Shown one piece after another: positions 26,856 through 36,057 of a stretch of DNA of 64,000 nt; position 1 is the stretch's first letter; the number at the start of each line of letters is the position of its first letter. The notes under the pieces were generated by a model. It did not search any database, had not been told where the DNA came from, and was given only the letters and a program-made list of their open reading frames with translations. The stretch comes from Pseudomonas sp. CFBP13508 (GTDB lineage: Bacteria > Pseudomonadota > Gammaproteobacteria > Pseudomonadales > Pseudomonadaceae): assembly GCF_005233515.1 (NCBI RefSeq), contig NZ_QFZZ01000003.1:277259-341258 (forward strand). The letters run 5' to 3'. The translations under genes and the position numbers were made by a program.

Positions 26856-27929
26856 ATGTATATCAATCCTTTTCTATTTATATTGCCGCGCCCACCTGGC
26901 CAAGTTGTGTGGAATTACAAAAACCACACTCAACACGAGCTTGGCCTTGAATACTCCAATCGCCTTGCGAAACTTATAGACAACCCTGACCTTTTTGACC
27001 CAGACAACATAATAGACAAACAACTTCTGGACGCAGACATTCTAACCATTGCAAAAATAGACAGCCCGGAATGGGGTTGGGATGAACTATCCAGGATCTA
27101 TCACATCGGCACACAAAATATTCCTTGTGAGTATATTCCACAGAACATTCACGAGTGGTCGAGGCAATATCTGGCGCATTGCAGCGAAGTGCTGGCAAAG
27201 CCGGAACCTCCACACTCCAGGTCGCCGCAGCCTGTGGAGGCGCTCATCTCCCTGCCTAAGCCGGGAGCGATGGACGATGACAGCCTGACTCGGGCATTGC
27301 TCAAGCGCAAAACCTGCCGTTCCTACACCGGTGCGGCGGTGACACTGGACGAGGTGGGCAAGCTGCTGTATTTCACCCTCGGCTATCTGCCACCGCGCGA
27401 AAATGCCCACGATGATCCTGTCGCGCCAGGACTCGAGGCCCGCCGAAGCTGCCCGTCCGGTGGCGGACTGAATGCCTGTGAGGGCTTTCTTCTGGCGCAG
27501 AATGTCAGCGGGCTGGAACCCGGCGTCTACGCTTACCACCCTGCCGAACACGCTCTGAGTCGGATCAATGCGCTGCCCGATCCGCAACTGGGTCAATTGC
27601 TCGGTGGCCAGCATTTCATCAATAACCTGCCGCTGGGCGTCTTCATTACTGCAAGGTTTGATCGTCTCTGGTGGAAGTACGAGCACTCACGCGCCTACCG
27701 CATGGCATTCATCGAGGCCGGCCATCTCTCGCAGACATTTCAACTGGTCGCAACAACGCTGGGGCTCAACACCTGGCTGACCGGCGCGTTCGCCGACGCG
27801 CAGGTTGAAACCCTGCTCGGCATCGCGGGCAGCGCCGAGCAACCGTTGTTCTTCGTCGGCTGCGGAGAAAGCGATGGCCAGGCCATGTGCCAGGAAATGC
27901 GTGATCTGCTGAGCGGGGTAGCGTCATGA
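26856..27929 (+). CDS. SagB-like FMN-dependent oxidoreductase (nitroreductase superfamily)
   Basis: The 357-residue protein has an N-terminal domain of about 140 residues containing the YHIGTQ element seen in SagB/ThcOx-type proteins. A nitroreductase-fold domain follows: FMN-binding KRKTCRSYTG, then RRSCPSGGGLNACEGFLLAQNVSGLEPGVYAYHP, and FIEAGHLSQTFQLVATTLGLNTW. SagB enzymes oxidise azolines in thiazole/oxazole peptides, but the cyclodehydratase (YcaO) that would make such rings is absent here, so the reaction may differ. The first 300 bp are AT-rich relative to the rest. The ribosome site is weak. Its stop overlaps the diiron oxygenase start by 4 bp. Confidence 0.85.
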   Translation: MYINPFLFILPRPPGQVVWNYKNHTQHELGLEYSNRLAKLIDNPDLFDPDNIIDKQLLDADILTIAKIDSPEWGWDELSRIYHIGTQNIPCEYIPQNIHEWSRQYLAHCSEVLAKPEPPHSRSPQPVEALISLPKPGAMDDDSLTRALLKRKTCRSYTGAAVTLDEVGKLLYFTLGYLPPRENAHDDPVAPGLEARRSCPSGGGLNACEGFLLAQNVSGLEPGVYAYHPAEHALSRINALPDPQLGQLLGGQHFINNLPLGVFITARFDRLWWKYEHSRAYRMAFIEAGHLSQTFQLVATTLGLNTWLTGAFADAQVETLLGIAGSAEQPLFFVGCGESDGQAMCQEMRDLLSGVAS

Positions 27930-28903
27930 TTTCCCCGACGATGGATGAGAGCGAAGCGCCGGTTTCATGGTCGCTCAAATTTACCCTTCCAGACTGGGAC
28001 AACCGTGCATCGGTGCGCTGCAGTACCCATGACTATCGACTACCAGGCGATGTCGAGCAGCAACTGCAGACACGCTACTGGTTCCCCCCGGCGTTTCTGC
28101 CCTATCTGACGCACCCGGCCATTCAGGCCAAGGGTCGGGACACCCTGCATCGCCTGACGGCCAATCATCTGGTGTACTTCCTCGACTACACCACCCTGCT
28201 TGAACACCGCATCGTCAACCGCGCAGTGGAAGTCATCGTGCATCGCGAACTGCCCATCTACATTCCGCTGCCGATGAAACATGCAGCGCTGCAGCTGTAT
28301 ACCGACGAGGGCTATCACGCGTTGTTTTCCAACCAGATTGCCGAGCAGATCGCCGCGTTCTACAGCATCACCCGGCGCCCCGTCATTCCGAGGCGGATCA
28401 CCCGCATGAACGCCTTGATCGCGCGCACGCCGGAGAAGAACCGCGCACTGGCCTGGTTCCTGCTTGGGTTCGTTTCGGAAACGATCATTGCCCGTGAGTT
28501 GCTGGAGGCCTGCCGCGATACTTTGGTCAGCAGCGTGAACGACATGTTGCGCGATCACCTGGCCGACGAAGCCAGGCACAGCCGCTATTTCGCCGAAGCT
28601 TTCCATTATTTCTGGATCGCGATGAACAGTCGCCAGCGGTTGTTCGCCAGCAAGACGCTGGTGGAGATCATTTCGATTTTCTTTGAAGCCGATGAAAGCT
28701 GGCTGCAACAAAGCCTGCGCTCGGCCGGTATTGCCGATAGCGACGCGCTTGAGATTGTCGCCGGCATGACCACGATGCAGGCCAGGCGCGCCCGCGCCCG
28801 TGCTGGCTCCAGGCCCACGCTTGAAGCCCTGCACAAAGCGGGTTTTTTTGCACTGCCCCATAACCGGACACTTTTCGCCAAGGCAGGATTGATCGATGGA
28901 TAA
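27926..28903 (+). CDS. AurF-like diiron N-oxygenase
   Basis: The 325-residue ferritin-like protein has the complete seven-ligand set of AurF: E93, E128, H131 (TDEGYH), E185 (VSETIIAR), H211, E215 and H218 (HLADEARH). The spacings are nearly identical to AurF's E101/E136/H139/E196/H223/E227/H230. Family members oxidise amines or aryl amines to hydroxylamine or nitro groups in natural-product pathways. It is coupled by a 4-bp overlap to the oxidoreductase and by 8 bp to the exporter. Together with the flavoprotein it argues for a small oxidised, nitrogen-containing product. Confidence 0.88.
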   Translation: MISPTMDESEAPVSWSLKFTLPDWDNRASVRCSTHDYRLPGDVEQQLQTRYWFPPAFLPYLTHPAIQAKGRDTLHRLTANHLVYFLDYTTLLEHRIVNRAVEVIVHRELPIYIPLPMKHAALQLYTDEGYHALFSNQIAEQIAAFYSITRRPVIPRRITRMNALIARTPEKNRALAWFLLGFVSETIIARELLEACRDTLVSSVNDMLRDHLADEARHSRYFAEAFHYFWIAMNSRQRLFASKTLVEIISIFFEADESWLQQSLRSAGIADSDALEIVAGMTTMQARRARARAGSRPTLEALHKAGFFALPHNRTLFAKAGLIDG

Positions 28904-30128
28904 ACACAACCCTGTAGTTACCCGTCGACAACAGCGTGCAGCCGTCAGCCTGCTGCTGGCGATGACCCTGCTTGGCGTGTTTCCACTGGATGTGCTGCTG
29001 CCTTCCTTTCCGGCATTGGCAGCACATTTTGGCCGATCGCCAAACGACATCGCCCTGTCGATCAGTCTGTTTGCCGTGGGCATCGCATTTGCCCAGCTAT
29101 TGATCGGCCCGTTGTCCGATGTGATCGGGCGCAAAGGTCTGCTGCTTGCCGGCATGAGCGTGTCGCTGCTCGGCGCGCTTGGCTGCGCGCTGAGCAATGA
29201 CTACACGCTGTTCCTGATTTTCCGGGTGATGCAGGCACTGGGATGCGGTTGTTTCGTGCTGTCCCAGGCTCTGGTGCAGGATCTGTTCGAAGGCAACGAG
29301 CGCGATCGCCTGCGAATCCTGATGGTCACCGCAACAGGCATCTTCATTTCGGTATCGCCACTGGCGGGTACGTTTCTGCAAGCCACGCTCGGCTGGCGCG
29401 GCAGCTTCTGGGTCTTCATCGCCCTGGCCGCAGCAGTTCTGATCAAGACCTGGCGATTGCTCGATAACAGCCGTCCTCCTCATGATCCCAGCCGCCTTGG
29501 CTTCCTCCAGTCCTATCAGCGCGTCCTGAGCAATTTCGAATTTGTCGGCTGTTGGCTGATTTCCGCCTTCGCTTTCGCCTGCCACTTTTCCTTCATTGTC
29601 ATTTCGCCGCTGATCTTCATGGAGCAGCTGCAGATGGCACCTTACGATTTCGCCTTGATCCTGCTGATCTACGGCGCCGCCTATGTCTTCGGCGGCGTGT
29701 TCGCCAGCGTGCTGAATCGGCATATCAATGCGCAACAGCAGATTCTCACCGGGCTGAGTCTGATCCTGCTCTCGGGGCTGGTGATGCTCTATCTGGCGGC
29801 CAATCATGATCTGTCAGCGGCGACGGTGCTGATTCCGATGCTGATCTGCACGGTGGGCACGACCATTTCACGGCCACCGGCCACCTCCCGCGCCATGAGC
29901 CTGTTTGCCGAAAATGCCGGCGCATCGGCGTCCGCTGGCAGCACCATCATCTTTATCTGTGGCGGGCTGGTCAGCGCCTTGATCAGCCTCGGCCCGGCCA
30001 ACCTGCAGGCGACATTGGGTTACGGCTTCGTGGTGTTGAGCGGCGTATCGCTGTTGCTCAACAGCGTGATAGGCCGTCGCGTCAGCAACCTGCGCAGCAA
30101 TCCGGTGATGCCGGGAGGCGACCACTGA
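28896..30128 (+). CDS. Bcr/CflA-type MFS drug exporter
   Basis: The 410-residue, 12-segment major facilitator has the DHA1 motif A at loop 2-3 (GPLSDVIGRKGLLLAG) and the Bcr/CflA N-terminus LLGVFPLDVLLPSFPAL. RVMQALGCGCFVLSQALVQD is the motif B region. This group exports antibiotics such as bicyclomycin. As the last gene of the coupled unit, it probably exports the cluster's product and gives self-resistance. It ends 255 bp before the ilvD start, with no obvious terminator. Confidence 0.9.
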   Translation: MDKHNPVVTRRQQRAAVSLLLAMTLLGVFPLDVLLPSFPALAAHFGRSPNDIALSISLFAVGIAFAQLLIGPLSDVIGRKGLLLAGMSVSLLGALGCALSNDYTLFLIFRVMQALGCGCFVLSQALVQDLFEGNERDRLRILMVTATGIFISVSPLAGTFLQATLGWRGSFWVFIALAAAVLIKTWRLLDNSRPPHDPSRLGFLQSYQRVLSNFEFVGCWLISAFAFACHFSFIVISPLIFMEQLQMAPYDFALILLIYGAAYVFGGVFASVLNRHINAQQQILTGLSLILLSGLVMLYLAANHDLSAATVLIPMLICTVGTTISRPPATSRAMSLFAENAGASASAGSTIIFICGGLVSALISLGPANLQATLGYGFVVLSGVSLLLNSVIGRRVSNLRSNPVMPGGDH

Positions 30129-30383
30129 TCCTGCCAGTCGTCATCCCGCGTGCCTCTTCAGCGGGGGAACAACGCTTGCGCCATTCCCTCGCGACGCCAG
30201 CGGTGTAGAATCGCCTCATTCATCGCCATTCATCCCCGGCGGGTTTATGAGCTCAGGCTGAGACCAGCGGCGATCCCGCAACGTCATCGGCAGCTTCCGG
30301 ACACACGGCCATTTTTCGGGTGTTTCAGAGGTCAACAGAAGCTCACTCCCCTTTAGTACGTGATTAGCCGCCCGGAGTGCTCC

Positions 30384-32225
30384 ATGCCAGATTACCGCTC
30401 GAAAACATCCACCCACGGCCGCAACATGGCCGGCGCCCGCGCACTGTGGCGCGCCACCGGCATGAAAGATGACGACTTCAAGAAGCCGATCATTGCCATC
30501 GCCAACTCGTTCACCCAGTTCGTCCCGGGGCATGTGCACCTGAAGGACCTGGGTCAACTGGTCGCCCGCGAAATCGAACGCGCCGGTGGCGTGGCCAAGG
30601 AATTCAACACCATCGCCGTCGATGACGGCATCGCCATGGGCCACGACGGCATGCTGTATTCGCTGCCGAGCCGCGAGATCATCGCCGACTCCGTCGAATA
30701 CATGGTCAATGCCCACTGCGCCGACGCCATCGTGTGCATTTCCAACTGCGACAAGATCACCCCGGGCATGCTGATGGCCGCGCTGCGCCTGAACATCCCG
30801 GTGATCTTCGTTTCCGGTGGCCCGATGGAAGCCGGCAAGACCAAACTCGCTTCCCACGGTCTCGACCTCGTCGACGCCATGGTCATCGCCGCCGACTCCA
30901 GCGCTTCTGACGAGAAAGTCGCCGAGTACGAGCGTAGCGCCTGTCCGACCTGCGGTTCGTGCTCCGGCATGTTCACCGCCAACTCGATGAACTGCCTGAC
31001 CGAAGCACTGGGTCTGGCCTTGCCGGGCAACGGTTCGACTCTGGCCACCCACAGCGACCGCGAACAGCTGTTCCTCCAGGCCGGGCGCACCATCGTCGAG
31101 CTGTGCAAGCGTTACTACGGCGAGGACGATGACTCCGTTCTGCCGCGCAACATCGCCAACTTCAAGGCGTTCGAGAACGCGATGATGCTCGACATCGCCA
31201 TGGGCGGTTCGACCAACACCATCCTGCACTTGCTCGCAGCCGCCCAGGAAGCCGAGATCGATTTCGACCTGCGCGACATCGACCGTCTCTCGCGCAGCGT
31301 GCCGCAGCTGTGCAAAGTCGCACCGAACATCCAGAAGTACCACATGGAAGACGTGCACCGCGCCGGCGGCATTTTCAGCATCCTCGGTTCGCTGGCCCGT
31401 GGCGGCCTGCTGCACACCGACTTGCCGACCGTGCACAGCCGCAGCATGGAAGAAGCCATCGCCAAGTGGGACATCACCCAGACCAGCGATGAAGCGGTGC
31501 ATCACTTCTTCAAGGCAGGTCCTGCGGGCATTCCGACCCAGACCGCATTCAGCCAGTCGACCCGTTGGGAAACCCTCGACGACGACCGTGAAAACGGCTG
31601 CATCCGCAGCTTCGAGCACGCCTATTCGCAAGAAGGCGGCCTCGCCGTGCTGTACGGCAACATCGCGTTGGACGGTTGCGTGGTGAAAACCGCCGGGGTT
31701 GATGAGTCGATCCACGTCTTCGAAGGCAACGCGAAAATCTTCGAAAGCCAGGACAGCGCCGTGCGCGGCATCCTCGCCGACGAAGTGAAGGAAGGCGACA
31801 TCGTCATCATTCGCTACGAAGGCCCGAAAGGCGGCCCGGGCATGCAGGAAATGCTCTACCCGACGTCCTACCTGAAATCCAAAGGTCTGGGCAAAGCCTG
31901 TGCGCTGCTCACCGACGGGCGTTTCTCCGGCGGTACTTCCGGCCTGTCGATCGGCCACGCTTCGCCAGAGGCTGCGGCCGGTGGCGCGATCGGTCTGGTG
32001 CAGGATGGCGACAAGGTGCTGATCGACATTCCGAACCGCTCGATCAACCTGTTGGTCAGCGACGAAGAACTGGCGGCACGCCGCGCCGAGCAGGACAAGA
32101 AAGGCTGGAAACCGGTTGAAGTGCGCCCACGCAAAGTAACCACTGCGCTCAAGGCCTACGCCCTGCTGGCGACCAGTGCCGACAAGGGTGCTGTGCGCAA
32201 CAAGGCGATGCTCGACGGGCTGTAA
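30384..32225 (+). CDS. ilvD: Dihydroxy-acid dehydratase
   Basis: IlvD dehydrates 2,3-dihydroxy-acids to 2-keto acids in valine, leucine, isoleucine and pantothenate synthesis. The start at 30384 ([22 protein letters not shown]) gives 613 residues, the family length. Iron-sulfur cluster cysteines lie in [12 protein letters not shown] and [20 protein letters not shown]. The C-terminal motif [29 protein letters not shown] is intact. An untranslated leader of about 170 bp precedes it, in which I find no branched-chain-rich leader peptide. It ends at a strong terminator. Confidence 0.97.
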   Translation: MPDYRSKTSTHGRNMAGARALWRATGMKDDDFKKPIIAIANSFTQFVPGHVHLKDLGQLVAREIERAGGVAKEFNTIAVDDGIAMGHDGMLYSLPSREIIADSVEYMVNAHCADAIVCISNCDKITPGMLMAALRLNIPVIFVSGGPMEAGKTKLASHGLDLVDAMVIAADSSASDEKVAEYERSACPTCGSCSGMFTANSMNCLTEALGLALPGNGSTLATHSDREQLFLQAGRTIVELCKRYYGEDDDSVLPRNIANFKAFENAMMLDIAMGGSTNTILHLLAAAQEAEIDFDLRDIDRLSRSVPQLCKVAPNIQKYHMEDVHRAGGIFSILGSLARGGLLHTDLPTVHSRSMEEAIAKWDITQTSDEAVHHFFKAGPAGIPTQTAFSQSTRWETLDDDRENGCIRSFEHAYSQEGGLAVLYGNIALDGCVVKTAGVDESIHVFEGNAKIFESQDSAVRGILADEVKEGDIVIIRYEGPKGGPGMQEMLYPTSYLKSKGLGKACALLTDGRFSGGTSGLSIGHASPEAAAGGAIGLVQDGDKVLIDIPNRSINLLVSDEELAARRAEQDKKGWKPVEVRPRKVTTALKAYALLATSADKGAVRNKAMLDGL

Positions 32226-32724
32226 GGCTTAACCGTCGTACAATAAATGCCCCGCCAAGTGCGGGGCATTTTTGTTAATCGATTAATCGCCGTTTGGCAC
32301 GGAATAGATATCTGCCCAATGCATGGAAAGCATTCCCATACAGAGTCATCTAAGTAATCTTTGGCTCTCAAAGACATTTAGAATTTTATGATGACACCGG
32401 GGCACGCTACCCATCACGTAAGGTCGGCTCCGAGAGCTTTCATGGCAAGTTTTAATTCGAAATACAAAACCCTTCTATAAGCGCATCGAGACCTCACAAT
32501 ACAAAGGAAAAATTTCCTACTTGCTGACACTTTGTTTCCGAGCACAAAATCCGACATATATCACAAGAAACACCCCCGCAGGCGCCATAAAAATATTCTA
32601 CAAAAAAGTTTCACGGTGCATCTAGCCAATAAGTCCTCGAAGCGCTATGTTGATCGCAATTGGCATTCGGAGCCACGGCAACGATCTTTGCCACTTTATA
32701 TAATTCTCGTATAAAGGATTGAGC
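32226..32724. other. Long AT-rich gap at the left of the defence gene
   Basis: After the ilvD terminator the base composition drops sharply. No gene is supported in the 450 bp that follow. Near the end, TTGCCA and TATAAA spaced by 16 bp (32689-32716), with a TATAAT at 32699-32704, mark the probable promoter of the next gene. The stretch may hold remnants of inserted DNA. Confidence 0.6.
32247..32273 (+). terminator. Terminator of ilvD
   Basis: A 9-bp stem ATGCCCCGC / GCGGGGCAT has a 5-nt loop and is followed by TTTT, 22 bp past the stop. Confidence 0.9.
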
Positions 32725-34479
32725 ATGCGCTTTGACGGAACAATCGACGAGTTAAAGAAAAAATTAGAACCAATCTCGTCAGCGGGAGAATGGAGAGAAA
32801 TAAATGAAAACCAACATCAATTTAAAACCAAAAGTAAAGGGAGCTTAAACTGGTACCCCTCTACAGGGAGAATTCATTTCCAAGGAAAGGCCCACTCAGC
32901 ACACAAACTCAAGTTATCAGTAGAACCACTATTAAACACTGAAGACCAAAGCAAGAACAACAAAACAGATCGTTCAGAAGAAAACAAAGAGATTTTAGAA
33001 GAACTATCAACCACGGACACATCAGAGAATGCCTATTTCATAGATGACACCTACTCCGACTCAGAGCTAATCATTGGGCTTGTCGGTACAATTGGCACAG
33101 ACCTACCTGAAGTTTCAAAGCTAATAACTGACAGACTAAAAACTTTCAAGTACGAAACACGCATCATAAAAATCTCAACTGACATAATTGCAAACATTGG
33201 AAACCCCTCTAAGAGCAGTCATGAATTTGAGAGGATCAGCTCATATATGGAGGAAGGAAATAGACTAAGAAAAGAAAGCCAAGATAATTCAATTTTAGCT
33301 TTAGGCGCTGCGGCCCAAATAAATAAATCGAGAGGAAAACAGGAGCCGCTTCGGCGGAATGCTTTTATTGTAAACTCGTTAAAAAGCCCTGCCGAAGTTC
33401 AAAAATTAAGAAAAATATACTCAGATGGCTTTTTCTTGATCGGTGTCCATGCTGACCATACGCGCAGACATGAATATTTGACTAAAGATAAATCCATGTC
33501 CAAAGAGCAAGCATCGAAGCTTATTGAACGAGATGCAGACGAAAGGGAAGAGTACGGACAGCACACTCGTGACACTTATCACCTTTCGGACTTCTTCATC
33601 GATTACAATGGCAATTCCGACTCCTTAAAGAAACAGATTTGGCGAATTTTAGATCTTCTCTTTGGGAAACCGTACATCACGCCAACATTCGACGAATATG
33701 CAATGTTCATGGCATTCTCCGCATCATTAAGATCTGCAGATCTTTCTCGCCAAGTTGGCGCTGTGCTGACAAAAAGCCGTTGCATTATTTCAACAGGCGC
33801 CAATGATGTCCCTAAAGCACATGGAGGGTTGTATTGGCCAGATATCGACGAAAAAACGCAAGAAATTGTTGATATCGCCGACGGCCGAGACTACATGAAA
33901 GGAGAGGACTCGAATGCGATACAGAAAAGATTAATTATAGAAGGAATAATAGAAGCCGTCCCCGAACGGTATCGAGAAGAATTAAGCCCCCTCATAAAAA
34001 ATAGCAAAATAAAAGATATTACGGAGTACGGCCGAGTTGTTCACGCTGAAATGGAGGCTCTTCTGTCTAGTGCTAGATCTGGAATAAGCACTGCGGGCAG
34101 TCATTTATATTGCACTACTTTTCCATGCCACAACTGCGCCAAGCATATCGTGGCAGCTGGAATACAACGAGTCATTTATGTAGAACCTTATCCGAAGAGC
34201 AAAGCGTTAGAATTTCACTCAGATTCAATATCTTTAGACAAAGAAAGCAATAATGTCATTTTTGAGCCTTTTATAGGGGTTGGACCAAGGAGCTTTTTTA
34301 ATCTATTCTCAACAAATCTCGGTAGCGGCTATCCAGTAATTCGGAAAACCGACCAAGGTGAAATCATTGACTGGAAAGAATCAGATGCTAAATTGCGGAC
34401 CCAGATGTTGCCTTGTTCGTACATGGAACGTGAAACCATAGCTGCAGCTCTGCTATCAAGGTACATAGAGGAAAACTAA
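32725..34479 (+). CDS. Anti-phage dCTP deaminase-type protein (P-loop plus deaminase)
   Basis: The ATG at 32725 (584 residues) follows AAAGGA; a TTG two codons earlier is possible. Residues 1-70 form a small domain (LNWYPSTGRIHFQGKAHS). Near residue 115 a nucleotide-kinase-like segment GLVGTIGTDLPEVSKLI begins, with a P-loop lacking the usual lysine. The C-terminal third is a zinc cytidine/deoxycytidylate deaminase: H440-A-E442 and PC468HNC471. This architecture matches the single-gene phage-defence dCTP deaminases that deplete dCTP during infection, as I recall the family. GC content is far below the neighbours, indicating horizontal transfer. A 50-codon ORF follows after one base. Confidence 0.85.
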   Translation: MRFDGTIDELKKKLEPISSAGEWREINENQHQFKTKSKGSLNWYPSTGRIHFQGKAHSAHKLKLSVEPLLNTEDQSKNNKTDRSEENKEILEELSTTDTSENAYFIDDTYSDSELIIGLVGTIGTDLPEVSKLITDRLKTFKYETRIIKISTDIIANIGNPSKSSHEFERISSYMEEGNRLRKESQDNSILALGAAAQINKSRGKQEPLRRNAFIVNSLKSPAEVQKLRKIYSDGFFLIGVHADHTRRHEYLTKDKSMSKEQASKLIERDADEREEYGQHTRDTYHLSDFFIDYNGNSDSLKKQIWRILDLLFGKPYITPTFDEYAMFMAFSASLRSADLSRQVGAVLTKSRCIISTGANDVPKAHGGLYWPDIDEKTQEIVDIADGRDYMKGEDSNAIQKRLIIEGIIEAVPERYREELSPLIKNSKIKDITEYGRVVHAEMEALLSSARSGISTAGSHLYCTTFPCHNCAKHIVAAGIQRVIYVEPYPKSKALEFHSDSISLDKESNNVIFEPFIGVGPRSFFNLFSTNLGSGYPVIRKTDQGEIIDWKESDAKLRTQMLPCSYMERETIAAALLSRYIEEN

Positions 34480-34480
34480 T

Positions 34481-34633
34481 ATGACCAGCAACAAGCAAGA
34501 TTTCATCAATTACCTCAATGAGTCCCGCCGCGTGGTAGAGCAGTGGCCCACTTGGAAACAGGAGTCACTTAAAGCAGCCCAAGCAAACTCACGCTCACCA
34601 AACCCTCCCCCCCGAGATCGCGAAAAAAGCTGA
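34481..34633 (+). CDS. 50-residue ORF coupled to the deaminase gene
   Basis: It starts one base after the deaminase stop and reads MTSNKQDFINYLNESRRVVE, then QWPTWKQESLKAAQ, ending in a proline-rich charged tail (PNPPPRDREKS). I do not recognise a named family. The NYLNESRRVVEQWPTWKQ pattern resembles short helical proteins I recall downstream of other phage-defence or restriction genes in Proteobacteria. The close spacing implies co-translation. Function is unknown; it could be a regulator, a partner or a leftover fragment, as the proline run may be a late frameshifted end. Confidence 0.6.
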   Translation: MTSNKQDFINYLNESRRVVEQWPTWKQESLKAAQANSRSPNPPPRDREKS

Positions 34634-34762
34634 TTTTGTATCCACTCCCACATGCCGATGAATGCGGGCTCGTTTCCGAAGGTTTGTCGTCAGTCGATAT
34701 CGTTACTGGTGACTACCGCTTCGCAAGCAAGCCCGTTTGGCCTGTAGAGCCTGAAATAGGGC

Positions 34763-35818
34763 TTATTGAATTTCTTCCGGTTTAACGATCACCCAGTTCT
34801 TGTCCGCCGTCACCAGCAATCCTTCCTTGGCCTGCGCGGCCGCGTGCTTGGCCATCATGCCATTGAGCTGGGTCATGTACTTGTCCTTGCGGTTGATCCA
34901 CAAGTGAATGCCGCCCTTGGCCACGTCGACATCGTGGAACAGCATGTAGCCGTCGCTGGTCGGGGTATCGCCACCGACCAGTACCGGTTTTTTCCATTCA
35001 TCGATATAGGTCAGGATCGCCGCGTGCTTGCCGGCCATCCACGTTGCCGGGGTCCACAGGTAAGGCGTCAGCTCCAGGCCGAGGTTGGCCTTCTCGTCAT
35101 ATTTGCCGGCAGTGATCTGTTTGCGCGCGGTGGTCAGCTCGCCGGTCTTCTGATCCTTGAGCAGCAGTGAAACGCCGATGACGTTCTGCGGTTTGACGTT
35201 GTAGCCGTACTTGGGATCCGCCGCGACCATGCGCACCAGTTCCTCTGAGGCGGCGGTCATTACGTAGACCTCGATGCCGTTCTCCATCAGCTTGTTATAC
35301 AGCTCCTGCTGGCCAGTGAAGATCTTCGGCGGATTGACGTCGAGTTTCTTCACCACATCGCCTTCGTAATACGTCGCCGGCACCGGTTTGCCCGAAGCCA
35401 TCAACTCGTCGACGTAGCCCTTGAGCTCCTTGAGGGTGAAGCCGGAGAACACCTGCGCCACCCATGGGTAGCAAACCATGTCGTCGACTTCGCAGAGCCG
35501 GTAGTAATAACTGAACAGGCTTTCCTTGTGCTCGGCGGTGTCCTTGAAGGGCATCAGTTTCAGCGACGGATCGAGCTTGTCACGGGTGATCAGGCCCTTG
35601 TTTTCCATGAACGGCAGCAAGGATTCTTCGAGGTCGTAGCGGTAACTGGTGTTGTCCATGTCGAACACCGCGTAATTACCCTTGTTGGCGTTGGCGGCAA
35701 TCATCGCGTCCAGCGCCTTGGCCTGATCTGCCGGCCAATGCTTGAGGTCCGTGGCAAATGCCTGGCCGGCGAGGCCAGCCGCCAGTGCCACAGCCAACAA
35801 CGTGCGTGCAATTCTCAT
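34763..35818 (-). CDS. pchP: Periplasmic HAD phosphatase, PchP-like (phosphorylcholine phosphatase family)
   Basis: The 351-residue protein has a Sec signal peptide (residues 1-22, ending QAFA). HAD motif I is VFDMDNTSYRYD (nucleophile and acid/base aspartates near 53 and 55), motif II is YVMTAAS, and motif IV is VLVGGDTPTSDGYML. Length, signal and motif I match P. aeruginosa PchP, which releases choline from phosphorylcholine in the periplasm. Substrate specificity is inferred. It borders the AT-rich island on its 3' side, and its start is 239 bp from the divergent transporter gene. Confidence 0.85.
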   Translation of the reverse strand: MRIARTLLAVALAAGLAGQAFATDLKHWPADQAKALDAMIAANANKGNYAVFDMDNTSYRYDLEESLLPFMENKGLITRDKLDPSLKLMPFKDTAEHKESLFSYYYRLCEVDDMVCYPWVAQVFSGFTLKELKGYVDELMASGKPVPATYYEGDVVKKLDVNPPKIFTGQQELYNKLMENGIEVYVMTAASEELVRMVAADPKYGYNVKPQNVIGVSLLLKDQKTGELTTARKQITAGKYDEKANLGLELTPYLWTPATWMAGKHAAILTYIDEWKKPVLVGGDTPTSDGYMLFHDVDVAKGGIHLWINRKDKYMTQLNGMMAKHAAAQAKEGLLVTADKNWVIVKPEEIQ

Positions 35819-36057
35819 AGCGCTACTCCCCGATGCAAAGAGTTCGACGCTAACAAATCAGTGTGACAACCCTCACCTGTCAGCGACCGCCTGCGTCCCC
35901 TGCGCGCCAGTTGCATTGCCGACAGCGACACGCTCTTATTCCAAAAACGACGGACGCCCTGCCATTTTGGTATTAAATCATTGCAAATCAAGCTGTTAGG
36001 CTTGCCGGTTCGCAGCAGCCCCGGATGGCTGTTGGCACAGTCTTTTCTGGAGTCCTC

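Noticed and set aside
30212-30383. A possible riboswitch in the ilvD leader, because of a CTGAGA core
   Set aside because: The CTGAGA is not followed by the ACCC and ACCTGA elements of the thiamine riboswitch, and no branched-chain leader peptide is present.
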